From Nostocales cyanobacterium Centralia_MAG_434 (GTDB lineage: Bacteria; Cyanobacteriota; Cyanobacteriia; Cyanobacteriales; Nostocaceae): a stretch of 64,000 nucleotides of DNA. This document shows, in pieces, positions 28,837 to 38,025 of this stretch. The notes under the pieces were generated by a model that was given only the letters and a program-made list of their open reading frames with translations, had not been told where the DNA came from and ran no database searches. How positions within the stretch are numbered: the first letter of the stretch is position 1; every line of letters starts with the position of its first letter. The stretch is taken from positions 24,399 to 88,398 of the forward strand of contig JAJPJF010000153.1 of NCBI GenBank assembly GCA_021324415.1. The letters run 5' to 3'. The translations under genes and the position numbers were made by a program.

Positions 28837-30717
28837 TTACAGCTTAGTCCCACACTCAGGACAGAAACTGTAAGTTGGTGGATTTTTTGCACTACAGTTG
28901 CTGCAATAAACAGGATCTGGTTTGTCTTGTTTGAGCTGACGTGGCAAGCCAAGCATTTGTGCATTGCTCTTACCAGGAGCCACCATTGGGTAACAGTTCT
29001 CGTCTCTAGTTACACGAACATCCAAGACGACTGGACCTTGATGCGCTAACATTTCAGCGATCGCATCTTTTAGCTGAGCGCGATCGTGGATCACCATGCC
29101 TTTGATCCCATAAGCTTTTCCCAGCAACTCAATATCTGGCATCCCTACTTCCATATTGGAGCAGGAGTAGCGCTCACCGTAAAAGGCTTGTTGCCACTGG
29201 CGCACCATTCCCTGCCAACCATTATTGAGAATCACTGTCTTGACATTTATTCCATACTGTGCAAGGGTTCCAAGTTCCTGTAAATTCATTTGGAAACTTG
29301 CATCACCACTGATACAGATCACCTCTTCTTCAGGAAACGCCACTTTCGCGCCCATTGCGGCTGGCACCCCAAAACCCATCGTTCCCAAACCAGCACTAGA
29401 AATCCAGCGGCGGGGACCATTCTTAAGGAATTGTGCTGCCCACATTTGATGTTGACCGACATCTGTGGTGTAGAAAGCATTGGGTGCTTGGCGATTAACT
29501 TCTACAACCACCTCTTGTGGCGAGATGCTGTCAGGATATTGCGGGACTTCCAGAGGATATTCTTCCTTCCAACGGTTGATCAGGTTGAGCCACTCTTGGG
29601 TTTGATGAGGTGTGCTGGGTGTACCTGTTTGTTTGCACCGACGCAACAAATCAATCAATACGTTCCTGACATCACCAACAATTGGTACATCTGGAATACG
29701 GTTTTTGCCAACTTCGGCTGGATCAATATCGATGTGAATGACTTTAGCGCGGCTAGCAAATTCATCCAACTTGCCAGTGACGCGGTCATCAAATCTTGCA
29801 CCCACACAAATTAACAAGTCACAATCGGTGACGGCAAAGTTAGCGTAGGCGGTACCATGCATCCCCAGCATTCCTAAAGCGAGGGGATGGTGTTCATCAA
29901 ACGCACCGATACCCATCAGGGTTGTTGTCACGGGAATATGGAAAGTTTCTGCTAACTGCTTCAGTTCCTGATGAGCACCAGATGCGATCGCACCTCCACC
30001 AATGTACAGCAATGGTCGTCGGCTTTCACGAATCAACTTGAGTGCTGCACTGATTTGCCGTGGATTCCCCTTAACGGTGGGACGATATCCCGGTAACCTC
30101 ACCGAACCTGGTTCTACTGGTAAATAATCAAACTCTTCTAATGCCACATCCTTGGGCACATCAATCAAAACTGGTCCAGGACGCCCGGTACTAGCAATAT
30201 GGAACGCTTCAGCCACAATTCGCGCCATATCTCTAGGATCACGCACTACGTAGGAGTGCTTAACAATTGGTAGCGTAATCCCAAATATATCGGTTTCTTG
30301 GAACGCATCTGTACCGATTGATTTACGATTGACCTGTCCTGTGACAACAATCAACGGAATTGAGTCCATGTGGGCAGTGGCAATACCTGTCACCAAGTTA
30401 GTTGCCCCAGGACCAGAAGTTCCAAAGCACACTCCTACTTTACCTGTAGCACGAGCATAACCATCAGCGGCATGTGCTGCACCTTGTTCATGTCTCACCA
30501 GGATGTGCTTAATGCTGCCACCACCAGCCTCTACCTTATAAAGGTCATCATAAATTGGTAGAATCGCACCGCCTGGATAACCAAAAATATACTCAACGCC
30601 GTGACGGCTGAGGCTGTCAAGCAAGGCAAAACCACCAGATACACGTCTTGCTTTCACAACAGCTGGCGATACAGAGACATGGGACTGAGTGTTATTTTCG
30701 GTTTGTGGAGAACTCAT
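28837..30717 (-). CDS. ilvB: Acetolactate synthase large subunit with C-terminal zinc ribbon
   Basis: Thiamine-diphosphate enzyme that joins two pyruvates, or pyruvate and 2-oxobutyrate, at the first common step of valine, leucine and isoleucine synthesis. From ATG 30717 it has 626 residues; a GTG at 30759 adds 14 but places GGAGAAGA, the likely ribosome binding site, inside the gene. Visible: [13 protein letters not shown] and the catalytic Glu in VRHEQGAAH near 75, FAD-binding [10 protein letters not shown], and the thiamine site [12 protein letters not shown] with [12 protein letters not shown]. The last 30 residues hold CSNC and CPEC, a zinc-ribbon not needed by the catalytic core. The regulatory small subunit is not adjacent. 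Confidence 0.95.
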   Translation of the reverse strand: MSSPQTENNTQSHVSVSPAVVKARRVSGGFALLDSLSRHGVEYIFGYPGGAILPIYDDLYKVEAGGGSIKHILVRHEQGAAHAADGYARATGKVGVCFGTSGPGATNLVTGIATAHMDSIPLIVVTGQVNRKSIGTDAFQETDIFGITLPIVKHSYVVRDPRDMARIVAEAFHIASTGRPGPVLIDVPKDVALEEFDYLPVEPGSVRLPGYRPTVKGNPRQISAALKLIRESRRPLLYIGGGAIASGAHQELKQLAETFHIPVTTTLMGIGAFDEHHPLALGMLGMHGTAYANFAVTDCDLLICVGARFDDRVTGKLDEFASRAKVIHIDIDPAEVGKNRIPDVPIVGDVRNVLIDLLRRCKQTGTPSTPHQTQEWLNLINRWKEEYPLEVPQYPDSISPQEVVVEVNRQAPNAFYTTDVGQHQMWAAQFLKNGPRRWISSAGLGTMGFGVPAAMGAKVAFPEEEVICISGDASFQMNLQELGTLAQYGINVKTVILNNGWQGMVRQWQQAFYGERYSCSNMEVGMPDIELLGKAYGIKGMVIHDRAQLKDAIAEMLAHQGPVVLDVRVTRDENCYPMVAPGKSNAQMLGLPRQLKQDKPDPVYCSNCSAKNPPTYSFCPECGTKL

Positions 30718-30915
30718 TTGGATCTGCAAATCTTCTCCAGAGACACTTGGTGGACGCACAGTCTAACCTCACGCAGTAGCTAAATTTTGTATTCTACAAT
30801 TTGATTTTGTAGTCAATCTCTCATTTTAATTGACAATTTGCACTAAATATTGAGATTGTTTTTTAATATTTTTTTAAGTGCAGAATTAGATCTTAACGCA
30901 ATGGGTCTAGGTTGT

Positions 30916-32178
30916 TCAACGAATCGGATCGTGTGTCACACGGCAGGTATTTCGCCACGCCCAAACACCAATAGCAGCAACAACAACACTCATCCCCACA
31001 AGCACAGTTCGTAAACCCAGGATGTCGGTAACTGGACCAGTGATTGCCAGTGGAACTGAAAGAGCAATATTGACAGCATGATTTTGAAAGCCAAACACTT
31101 TACCAAGCATCGTGGATGGAGTTTGTTGTTGAATTAACGTCTGCATTGGCACCCCAATAAAGGAAGCACCCATACCCAAAACAGCACAAAGTCCCAAAGC
31201 CACACCCAATTTATGGGTAAAACTGAAGACTGCTAATACCAGCGCCATCATCAGAAAGCCAATTAACGGTAAGGGTTTGCGATAAAATCTCGCACCCCAA
31301 TGACCTAAAATCGCAGCACCTAGTACCATACCCACACCTGCAGCCGCTAGGAAAAAGCCAAATTGTTTCTCTTTTAAACCAAATTCTGCTGCTAATCGAA
31401 TTGCCAATACTGTTAATGCTGCAAATACACAATACAAAGTCACGATTTGCAGCATAGCATTCAACACCAAACGCTTGTTCTGGAGATAGAGCAAACCCTC
31501 TTTAAAGTCCACCCAAGGATGAATGCGGTTTTTCAGTTCTCCTTTATGTTTGTGTTCTCTAAAATTAATCAATTGTATACTTACGCTAGATAGCAAATAC
31601 AATGCCCCAACGACAACTTCTTGACCGTAGTCTTCTCCGATCCAAGCCTTAGCCAAACTCAATATCGGCTCCCCGACTGCAAAGCCAACAATGAGAGATC
31701 CCATCATCGTGCTGCTAAACAGTGCATTTGCTGCTAGTAAATTAGCTCGCTTCACTAAAAGAGGGATAGTAGCTTGTTCAGCTGGCGCAAAAAACTGCGT
31801 GACGGTAGAGACGTTAAAAGTGAGTAGCAATAGAATCAAGAACTGACGTGGAAGAAAGGGAACAAGTAGTGTCAATACACCACGTAAGACCCCTGAACCA
31901 ACCATAATTAGCTTTTTTGAAAAGAGATCGACAAAGATCCCTCCAGCTGAGCCAAATAAAATTGCTGGGATCGTAAACACCACCATCAAAATTGAGTATT
32001 TGGAGTTTTCTGCTAACCCAGCAGGGGTTGAGTAATTCTCTAACAAAGCAATAATTAAAACGAAGAAGACCTTATCTGCTAACTGGGACACGACTTGCCC
32101 AATCCACAGGAACATGAAATTACGATTTGTTAGCAGGGCGCTAAACCCATTATTAGCAGTAGGTTCATTGGGAAGCAT
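30916..32178 (-). CDS. Major facilitator superfamily transporter
   Basis: A 420-residue inner-membrane carrier with about twelve hydrophobic segments. The start FSALLTNRNFMFLWIGQVVSQ and the loop GGIFVDLFSKKLIMVGSGVLRG (loop 2-3 motif A variant) are typical of the MFS_3/EntS branch of exporters, which move siderophores, antibiotics or lipids outward. No substrate-specific motif is seen. Its stop lies 156 bases from the ilvB start, and the gene for a hydrolase-like protein ends 12 bases upstream on the same strand, so those two may form an operon. Confidence 0.88.
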   Translation of the reverse strand: MLPNEPTANNGFSALLTNRNFMFLWIGQVVSQLADKVFFVLIIALLENYSTPAGLAENSKYSILMVVFTIPAILFGSAGGIFVDLFSKKLIMVGSGVLRGVLTLLVPFLPRQFLILLLLTFNVSTVTQFFAPAEQATIPLLVKRANLLAANALFSSTMMGSLIVGFAVGEPILSLAKAWIGEDYGQEVVVGALYLLSSVSIQLINFREHKHKGELKNRIHPWVDFKEGLLYLQNKRLVLNAMLQIVTLYCVFAALTVLAIRLAAEFGLKEKQFGFFLAAAGVGMVLGAAILGHWGARFYRKPLPLIGFLMMALVLAVFSFTHKLGVALGLCAVLGMGASFIGVPMQTLIQQQTPSTMLGKVFGFQNHAVNIALSVPLAITGPVTDILGLRTVLVGMSVVVAAIGVWAWRNTCRVTHDPIR

Positions 32179-32190
32179 CAGAAGTCCGGA

Positions 32191-32763
32191 TTAATTTTCT
32201 TCGTAGCGCTTTACAAGTATATGTACAAATTCTGCAGCCGTCAGTTGCAGCTTTTTGTGTGATTGCTCACTATCTGCACCTACACACCAGCCTTGCACGT
32301 TTTGGGGCGATCGCCACATTTCTAAATGCTCAACAGATGGGTCTGCGTAAAAGTCATTTTGCTCTCTACCAAACAAGGATGAACTCCAGTGAGTGAAATA
32401 ATCATGGCTCATGCGATGGATAGGGAAATTGCCCAATAATGGAACACCCCATCCATCTATAGCAATAAAAGCTTTAACCTGCCCTCCGAATATTTGCCAT
32501 ATGTGAGCAGCAGCTATTGCCCCTACGACACCCGCACTAAAGCTAATAAATAAGACTGGCTGATGATTCCAGTCCCCCAAGTTTTGGTATAAAAAGTTTA
32601 CAATATGAAATCCAGATAAAGGTAAAAGACCTTCATCTGGAACAATAAGTATATTTTTCGAGTTTAGACGAGGGTATTTATCAGTAACTGGCCTTAGCAA
32701 GCTGGAGACAAACCTGTCAGTCAAGCCTGGTTCGTGAATTCCAGGGCAAATAACTATACTCAT
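32191..32763 (-). CDS. Alpha/beta-hydrolase-like cyanobacterial protein
   Basis: A 190-residue protein. Start SIVICPGIHEPGLTDRF and the central LFISFSAGVVGAIAAA (about 72-87) look like the first strand and the nucleophile elbow of an alpha/beta hydrolase, with Ser in S-x-S-A-G instead of the usual G-x-S-x-G. A possible Asp in AFIAIDGWG and a late His (FVHIL) could complete a triad, but the alignment is too loose to assign. The gene ends 12 bases before the MFS gene and is probably cotranscribed with it. Function unknown. Confidence 0.65.
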   Translation of the reverse strand: MSIVICPGIHEPGLTDRFVSSLLRPVTDKYPRLNSKNILIVPDEGLLPLSGFHIVNFLYQNLGDWNHQPVLFISFSAGVVGAIAAAHIWQIFGGQVKAFIAIDGWGVPLLGNFPIHRMSHDYFTHWSSSLFGREQNDFYADPSVEHLEMWRSPQNVQGWCVGADSEQSHKKLQLTAAEFVHILVKRYEEN

Positions 32764-33185
32764 GTGTCTATAAATCTAGCACTCCTTATATTACCTCTGT
32801 TTTTCCAAAAAAGCAGGGGAGGACAAGGAGGACAAGGAGGACAAGGGGGACAAGGAGGACAAGGAGGACAAGGAGCAGAAGAGGGGAATACTCCATACTA
32901 TGCTCTATGCCTCATGCCCGATTTTCCAGTGAGATATTTGTTATATATTAAGTATTATTTAAGCTTTAAGTATACGCATATTATATAGCACAAATTAGAA
33001 GGTTAACTGCCTGTTTTGTATGCTATGCATATAACAGTCTTGATTAAATAAAGCGTTTGGCTGCTCTGGATTTTTTGTTATCCCATCCGGGGGGATAGGA
33101 TAATAATTTACTAGAATGTACTAGTGAGAAAAACAACAAGGCTAGACCTGAGCTTCTCCACGTTCGTTGTATAGAGGAACTTATT
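32764..33185. other. Divergent intergenic region with 9-mer array
   Basis: Holds the tandem array at 32818-32877, then AT-rich sequence. The strong ribosome binding site AGAGGA (33173-33178) for the rightward ferrochelatase-like gene lies at its end. No other gene is seen. Confidence 0.5.
32818..32877. repeat. Tandem array of GGAGGACAA
   Basis: Six 9-base units GGAGGACAA (one reads GGGGGACAA) run from 32818 to 32871, then GGAGCAG. One strand is all purine except the C. It is translated as Gly-Gly-Gln repeats in one frame, but the frame has no start context. The same unit appears in shorter form at 25618 (reverse) and 62526. Confidence 0.9.
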
Positions 33186-34310
33186 GTGGTTGCAACGCCC
33201 GAAAAACTACAAAACACTCAAGAAACCCTATCAAGCCGTCATAGAGTAGCCGTATTACTGATGGGCTATGGTGAAGTCGAAAGTTACGAAGATTTTGCAA
33301 ACTATAACGAACAGGCCTTAAATCTACTGACAGCAAAATTTGCACCAGTCCCAACCTGGATTTATCCTCCTCTAGCACGCCTATTGGCTTTGTTTGATCG
33401 TCATGAGTGGGGACATCAGCACCATGATTTTATCTCCCCACACAACGCTATCTTTGAAAAGCAACGTGCTGGTATTGAACAACAACTGCAAGCAAAGTGG
33501 GGTGAGGGAGTCAAAGTCTTCAAAGCCTTCAATTTCTGTGCTCCTTTTCTTCCGCATCAAGTCCTTGCAGAAATTAAAAATCAAGGCTTTGATAAACTAC
33601 TTATTTATCCCTTGCTGGTCGTAGATTCTATATTCACCAGTGGCATTGCGCTTGAGCAGGTCAACAAAGCTTTATCTCAGTTAGCTGATGAGAATGAACA
33701 TTGGGTAAAAGGACTGCGCTACATTCCATCTTTCTATAATGAGCCAAAATATATCGATTTGATGGCGCATCTAGTCGAAGAAAAAATCACGTCTGAGCTA
33801 GCTGCTGCTTACTTGCCTTCTGAGATTGGCATTGTGCTGATGAATCATGGTTGTCCACACAAAGCCAAAGGATTCACCTCGGGGATTACAGAAAGTCAAG
33901 CGTTGTACGATTTGATCCGTGAGCAGTTGATCAACCGCTACCCCTTAATTTCCATTGGCTGGCTGAACCATGACACACCCTTAATCGAATGGACACAGCC
34001 TAACGTAGAACAAGCATCCAACAACCTAATTCAATTGGGTGCTAAGGTAGTTATGTTTATGCCAATCGGGTTTGCAACAGAAAATCACGAAACGCTGTTG
34101 GATGTGCACCATATCATTCATGCTTTAGAGAAAAAGCATCCTGGTGTAAATTATGTGCAAATGCCTTGCGTAAACGACTATCCTCAGTTTTTGGAGATTG
34201 CAGCAGAATGGGCAAATGCTCACATTGCAGAGCTTTTGTCTGAAGAGTCTGTGGCAGTTGACCCTCAGTTAGCTGTTGGGCATAATCATCATCACCATCA
34301 TCACCATTAA
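33186..34310 (+). CDS. Ferrochelatase-family protein with histidine-rich tail
   Basis: A 374-residue protein of the ferrochelatase/chelatase II fold. It is too divergent to be the ordinary cyanobacterial HemH and lacks that protein's C-terminal chlorophyll-binding-type helix. The catalytic-site pieces are recognisable: VLLMGYGEVES (about 22-32) for the N-terminal LLxxGGP segment, LMNHGCP near 219 for the catalytic-His SAHGxP motif, and IGFATENHETLLD near 300 for the Glu-bearing SEHIETL motif. The last nine residues are HNH followed by six more His, a likely metal-binding tail. Start GTG 33186 is chosen because AGAGGA stands 7 bases before it. Possible roles: insertion of iron, cobalt or nickel into a tetrapyrrole, or metal storage; none is shown. 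Confidence 0.8.
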   Translation: MVATPEKLQNTQETLSSRHRVAVLLMGYGEVESYEDFANYNEQALNLLTAKFAPVPTWIYPPLARLLALFDRHEWGHQHHDFISPHNAIFEKQRAGIEQQLQAKWGEGVKVFKAFNFCAPFLPHQVLAEIKNQGFDKLLIYPLLVVDSIFTSGIALEQVNKALSQLADENEHWVKGLRYIPSFYNEPKYIDLMAHLVEEKITSELAAAYLPSEIGIVLMNHGCPHKAKGFTSGITESQALYDLIREQLINRYPLISIGWLNHDTPLIEWTQPNVEQASNNLIQLGAKVVMFMPIGFATENHETLLDVHHIIHALEKKHPGVNYVQMPCVNDYPQFLEIAAEWANAHIAELLSEESVAVDPQLAVGHNHHHHHHH

Positions 34311-34317
34311 TTCTGTG

Positions 34318-34340
34318 GAGACGTTGCATTGCAACGTCTC
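34318..34340. terminator. Hairpin between convergent genes, probable terminator
   Basis: GAGACGTTGC (34318-34327) pairs perfectly with GCAACGTCTC (34331-34340) around ATT, 8 bases after the chelatase-like stop. T-rich sequence (CTTTTTC) follows about 14 bases on. This GAGACGTTGC hairpin is also a common dispersed motif of cyanobacteria. Confidence 0.55.
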
Positions 34341-34359
34341 TAGACGCAAAATAGCTTTT

Positions 34360-35703
34360 TCAGTTGACCTGGGTTGTACGAGACATAGCAGCACTCCAAG
34401 TCTGCACGACACGACCTTGAAGCTGCTGTTGTAACCAAGGTGTATTACTAGATAATGTATGAAGATTTTGCTTCTCGGCCGTCCAGGGTTGCTGGGGATC
34501 AAATAGAACCATCTCTGCTCTTGCACCTGGTGTGATCGCACTTATCCCCTGATTTAAACACGCTGCTGGACGGTTACTCAAAGCCCGCCACAATTCCAAA
34601 GGTGTAAATTCATCTGTTTCTACCAGATGCTGCCACAATAACGGCAGTGCTAACTCAAAACCTATCACCCCTGGTGGAGCCTCCGCAAAGGCTACGGTTT
34701 TTTCTTCATAAGTGTATGGAGTGTGGTCAACAGCGATCGCATCAATAACTCCTGTTCGCACTGCTCGTCGCAACACAGCCAAATCACCGGGATTACATAA
34801 AGGTGGTTCTAGACGCAAGTTTGGATCATAGCTTTTAATGGCTTTTGTATCAAGCAAAAGATGCATCCAAGTTGTGCTAGCAGTGATAGGCAAACCAGAG
34901 TCTTTTGCAGATGCTATCAGTTCGACACTACGAGCGGTAGAGACGCGCATGATATGTACTGGTGTGCCAACAGTAGCAACCAATTCCAACAAACTAGCAA
35001 TAGCAGAGGTTTCTGAGAAGGAGGGATTACCTGGCAATCCAAAGCGAATAGAGTCTGGTCCTTCACGCATGACCCCATTTGCCATGAGCTGACGATTACA
35101 ACACCAAAATGCCAATGGTTTTCCCCAAGGCTGGGTATATTCTAGCACCCGCCGTACCAACCCCAAATTTTCCCAAAGTTGAGTATCAGCAAAACCAATG
35201 ACTCCAGCCGCTGCCAAATCTGACAATTCCGTCATTTGCTTTCCTGCATTATCTAGGGTGAGTGCACCCCAAATATTGAGGAGGGGAGGGGGGGAAGGTG
35301 AGGGAGATGAGGGAGACAAATATATCTCGCTCATCTTTTCACTTTGCTTAAGCAACTGTGTGACTACAGCAGGGTTATCGATGGGTGGGGATGTATCAGG
35401 TAAGATAGTGATGCGCGTAAAGCCGCCAGCAGCTGCTGCTTGCAACAGGGATGAGAGTGTTTCTCGTTCTTCCAAGCCTGGTTCACCAGAGTGGCTATAC
35501 AAATCCACTAAACCAGGTCCCAAAACCAAATCACGACAATCTCTTATTTGCGTGTCATGTGGTACATCAGAAATGCTACTGGCAACCGACCTAATAATGT
35601 TATCAGTAATCAATACATCAGCAATTTGGTCAGTTTCTAAAACTGGGTCAATAACCCGTACTTGTTGTAACAGTTGACTTGTCATATGGTCTGGTGTTGC
35701 CAT
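34360..35703 (-). CDS. Dihydroorotase-like protein lacking metal ligands (PyrC' type)
   Basis: A 447-residue amidohydrolase-fold protein of the class I dihydroorotase family. The first metal motif, normally Asp-x-His-x-His, reads D67-L-Y69-S-H71 in GPGLVDLYSHSGEPG; the HAED-type ligand is replaced in AFWCCNRQL; the PHHL motif reads WMHL. The late IAVDHTPY keeps Asp but has Tyr for the second His. So most zinc ligands are absent and catalysis is unlikely. Non-catalytic dihydroorotases (PyrC') stabilise aspartate transcarbamoylase in some bacteria; the same role here is inference. A Ser-Pro run at 130-140 is encoded by an intruding repeat. The gene is followed 16 bases upstream by the histidine-phosphatase gene's end. 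Confidence 0.82.
   Translation of the reverse strand: MATPDHMTSQLLQQVRVIDPVLETDQIADVLITDNIIRSVASSISDVPHDTQIRDCRDLVLGPGLVDLYSHSGEPGLEERETLSSLLQAAAAGGFTRITILPDTSPPIDNPAVVTQLLKQSEKMSEIYLSPSSPSPSPPPLLNIWGALTLDNAGKQMTELSDLAAAGVIGFADTQLWENLGLVRRVLEYTQPWGKPLAFWCCNRQLMANGVMREGPDSIRFGLPGNPSFSETSAIASLLELVATVGTPVHIMRVSTARSVELIASAKDSGLPITASTTWMHLLLDTKAIKSYDPNLRLEPPLCNPGDLAVLRRAVRTGVIDAIAVDHTPYTYEEKTVAFAEAPPGVIGFELALPLLWQHLVETDEFTPLELWRALSNRPAACLNQGISAITPGARAEMVLFDPQQPWTAEKQNLHTLSSNTPWLQQQLQGRVVQTWSAAMSRTTQVN
35284..35316. repeat. G-rich repeat tract inside the dihydroorotase-like gene
   Basis: On the forward strand GAGGAGGGGAGGGG-type sequence with GAGGGAGAT units encodes, in reverse, the low-complexity Ser/Pro segment at residues 130-140 of the gene. 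It keeps the frame. It has the look of an intergenic STRR that has spread into coding sequence. Confidence 0.6.
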
Positions 35704-35719
35704 TCATCACGCATAACTT

Positions 35720-37069
35720 TTACAATGCCCCAGCTGCTGTTTTATCCAGTACGCCGCCACCTAAGTGTGTGGTGATATTCATTGCTTGCAGTATAGGTAA
35801 CCCATTTAGCCCAGAGGGGTAGTCAATAACGCTCACTGCACCATTGCCTTGACGAAAATTCCAGAATTGTTCTGCTGACAAACCTAGAACATGACAAAGC
35901 AATGTCTTATTGGTAGCATCATGAGCAACGACTAATCCGGTCTTGAGATGCTTTGCCAATGCAGTTTGAACAATTGACTGCCAAGAGGCTACACTTCGTT
36001 CCCATACTTGCTGCAAATTTTCTCCTTCGGGCATTTGTACTTCTGCTGGCATTATTCGCCATCGGTGCAGTTCTCCCGGAAATTCTTGCTCTATTTCTTT
36101 TTCTAATTTTCCTTCCCAAAGTCCGTGGCTAATTTCCCTTAAACCATCCTGAAATTCCAAATTGACATTCTTATGAGGCTGTAAAATGATTTCTGCCGTT
36201 TCTTTGGGACGTTGCATTGGACTACTAACGGCAAAATCAATCTCTACATTTTGCAGAAATTGAGCTGCTTTTTGTGACTGTTGTCTACCATTATCATTCA
36301 GCGGAACGTCAATTTGTCCTTGAAACCTTGTTTGACGATTCCATTCTGTTTCCCCATGACGGACCAGTAACAATCTTACTCCCTGGTGATTTGGTCGTAA
36401 AGATGGCAAAATTTCTCCCATGTGTTGAGTCTGATTCATTGACTCTAGTTGGACTGGATCTCCCAATCCCCCAGAAAAATTTAACACACTAATGCCACAG
36501 TTAGATTGCTGTAACGAATGATAGCGAGATGGAGAAATCGACAGTGCAGTAGCAAGCATTGCCCGATTAATACCATTGTGACCCACTATCAGTACAGTTT
36601 CGCCTTGATGACGTTGTAAAATTTCTTGCCAGAACTGGCGTGCTTGTTCGTAAAGAGCAAGAACAGGAAAATACTCTCGTGTTCCCTTATCATCCTTAAG
36701 AGGCATTTGTAATTGGTCGGGATGTTCTTGCCAGATTTGATAATCCTCTGGAAACTTCTCCTTCACTTCGGTGGATAGCATTCCAACCCACGAAGGAAGG
36801 TCAATTTCCATCAGTAGATCTGAAGTTTGAATAGCAGCAGACTGTCCAGAATTCGTTATAAGTTCCTGATGGATGATCTCTGCTGTCTCCTTTGCCCGTT
36901 GCAAAGGACTAGTATAAATTGCATTAAATGATATATTGTTGAGGGCTTTGCCTACTCTAACAGCATCGTTACGACCTTTTTCAGTTAGTTTGGACGCATC
37001 AGAACGTCCCTGAATACGCTTTTCAATGTTATAAGTGCTTTGACCGTGGCGCACAATAATGATGCGAGT
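35720..37069 (-). CDS. Tandem-domain histidine phosphatase (phosphoglycerate mutase-like)
   Basis: Two complete histidine-phosphatase domains in one 449-residue chain. Domain 1 begins IIIVRHGQSTYN with phospho-His, domain 2 (from about 226) RLLLVRHGETEWN; each has its partner His in VLIVGHNGINRAM and LVVAHDATNKT. I chose GTG 37069 because AGAGGAGGG ends 6 bases before it; the upstream ATG at 37102 would put this ribosome binding site inside the gene. Such cyanobacterial proteins are annotated as phosphoglycerate mutase or phosphoserine-phosphatase-like; the substrate is uncertain. Confidence 0.88.
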   Translation of the reverse strand, partial: TRIIIVRHGQSTYNIEKRIQGRSDASKLTEKGRNDAVRVGKALNNISFNAIYTSPLQRAKETAEIIHQELITNSGQSAAIQTSDLLMEIDLPSWVGMLSTEVKEKFPEDYQIWQEHPDQLQMPLKDDKGTREYFPVLALYEQARQFWQEILQRHQGETVLIVGHNGINRAMLATALSISPSRYHSLQQSNCGISVLNFSGGLGDPVQLESMNQTQHMGEILPSLRPNHQGVRLLLVRHGETEWNRQTRFQGQIDVPLNDNGRQQSQKAAQFLQNVEIDFAVSSPMQRPKETAEIILQPHKNVNLEFQDGLREISHGLWEGKLEKEIEQEFPGELHRWRIMPAEVQMPEGENLQQVWERSVASWQSIVQTALAKHLKTGLVVAHDATNKTLLCHVLGLSAEQFWNFRQGNGAVSVIDYPSGLNGLPILQAMNITTHLGGGVLDKTAAGAL

Positions 37070-37206
37070 CACTTGTTGCCCTCCTCTATCTAAATGTTTC
37101 ATTCTACTGCAAAGTGTTTGCAGATTATTTAGATTTAGATAGATTTGGCAGCTAGAAGAACCAACAGGTTACAGTCATTCTCTCCTGTAACCTGTAACAT
37201 CAAGAC

Positions 37207-37590
37207 TTATTGACCTTGAACCTGTACCTGGAATCCGTTATTAGCGTCAAAAGCTCTATCCCCTTGTGGAAAGATAAGACTGTTTGGAGATGTTAGTGGT
37301 TGGTCTATATTGCGACGTAATTCGACTTGATTACTGATTGGGACAGAGCTTGCTTCTGGTGAAATATTAGCTGTAGCATTTTTGTCAGAGATAGCTAAAG
37401 AATTTTGTGGAGAAAAAAATCTACCAAAGTCTTGTTGTGCTGTCCGATTATTAACGCCTATGAGAGAATTACCCGATAATGTGTATGTACCACTGTTTGG
37501 CTTTGGTGCTGGAGGTTTTGCTTGAATAGCACTTTCTACACCCAGAATAGTTGTGATGATTGTTAAAGTGGTAATAATTTTGCTTTTCAT
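37207..37590 (-). CDS. Small secreted protein of unknown function
   Basis: A 127-residue protein with a signal peptide (about 1-24, TTLTIITTILGVESAIQA, cleavage before KPPAP). The mature part is Asn, Ser and Pro rich, mostly disordered, with no cysteine. No family is recognised. It precedes the histidine-phosphatase gene by about 140 bases on the same strand but need not be cotranscribed. Confidence 0.6.
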   Translation of the reverse strand: MKSKIITTLTIITTILGVESAIQAKPPAPKPNSGTYTLSGNSLIGVNNRTAQQDFGRFFSPQNSLAISDKNATANISPEASSVPISNQVELRRNIDQPLTSPNSLIFPQGDRAFDANNGFQVQVQGQ

Positions 37591-38025
37591 GGTTATGTAT
37601 TCTAACTCTCTATTTACAGTTCGATACAGTTACATTTATGTAGCTCAGAACACGAGAAAGAGTTCTTAAAATAGCCGTTCTCAAACACCACACCACATAG
37701 AGACACAATTGCTTTGAACAAAGAGATTGATTTGTCTGTTACATTTAAGTTGATTGTGTCTTTTATAATTGGAACCTGAGTTCATCCAAGCTTTAGCAAA
37801 GCCAATACATAAGTTACTGACAAAATACACTAGATTCTATATTTCTATTCTAGCTTATTTCATATTTATCAATTTTTACTCTAGTTGTAGAAGTAAAACC
37901 TAGGGATGAAGCGCTGAGCTATCTGAATAGATCTCTGCTCAAAGAACTATCCCTAAGGCTTTAGCTCACCCCATGCCCAACCTTAACCAATCATCGTTTA
38001 TTCTCAACGACCTACTTAATTTGTC
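37591..38025. other. Gene-free stretch
   Basis: AT-rich 435-base spacer between the Bax1-like gene and the small secreted protein gene. I find no convincing promoter, repeat or protein relic; the last part (37900-38000) has several GAAGCGCTGAGC-like and CCCATGCCC-like fragments of uncertain meaning. Confidence 0.4.

Noticed and set aside
32734..32988. An open frame of 84 codons with a run of Gly-Gly-Gln repeats
   Set aside because: The protein is only the translation of the 9-base tandem array, it overlaps the start of a divergent real gene, and the rest of it has no protein character or ribosome binding site.
34284..34310. Polyhistidine end of the chelatase-like protein taken as a purification tag or vector contamination
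   Set aside because: Codons alternate between CAT and CAC, and the flanking sequence is plainly cyanobacterial (GAGACGTTGC hairpin and the next gene), so the tail is natural.
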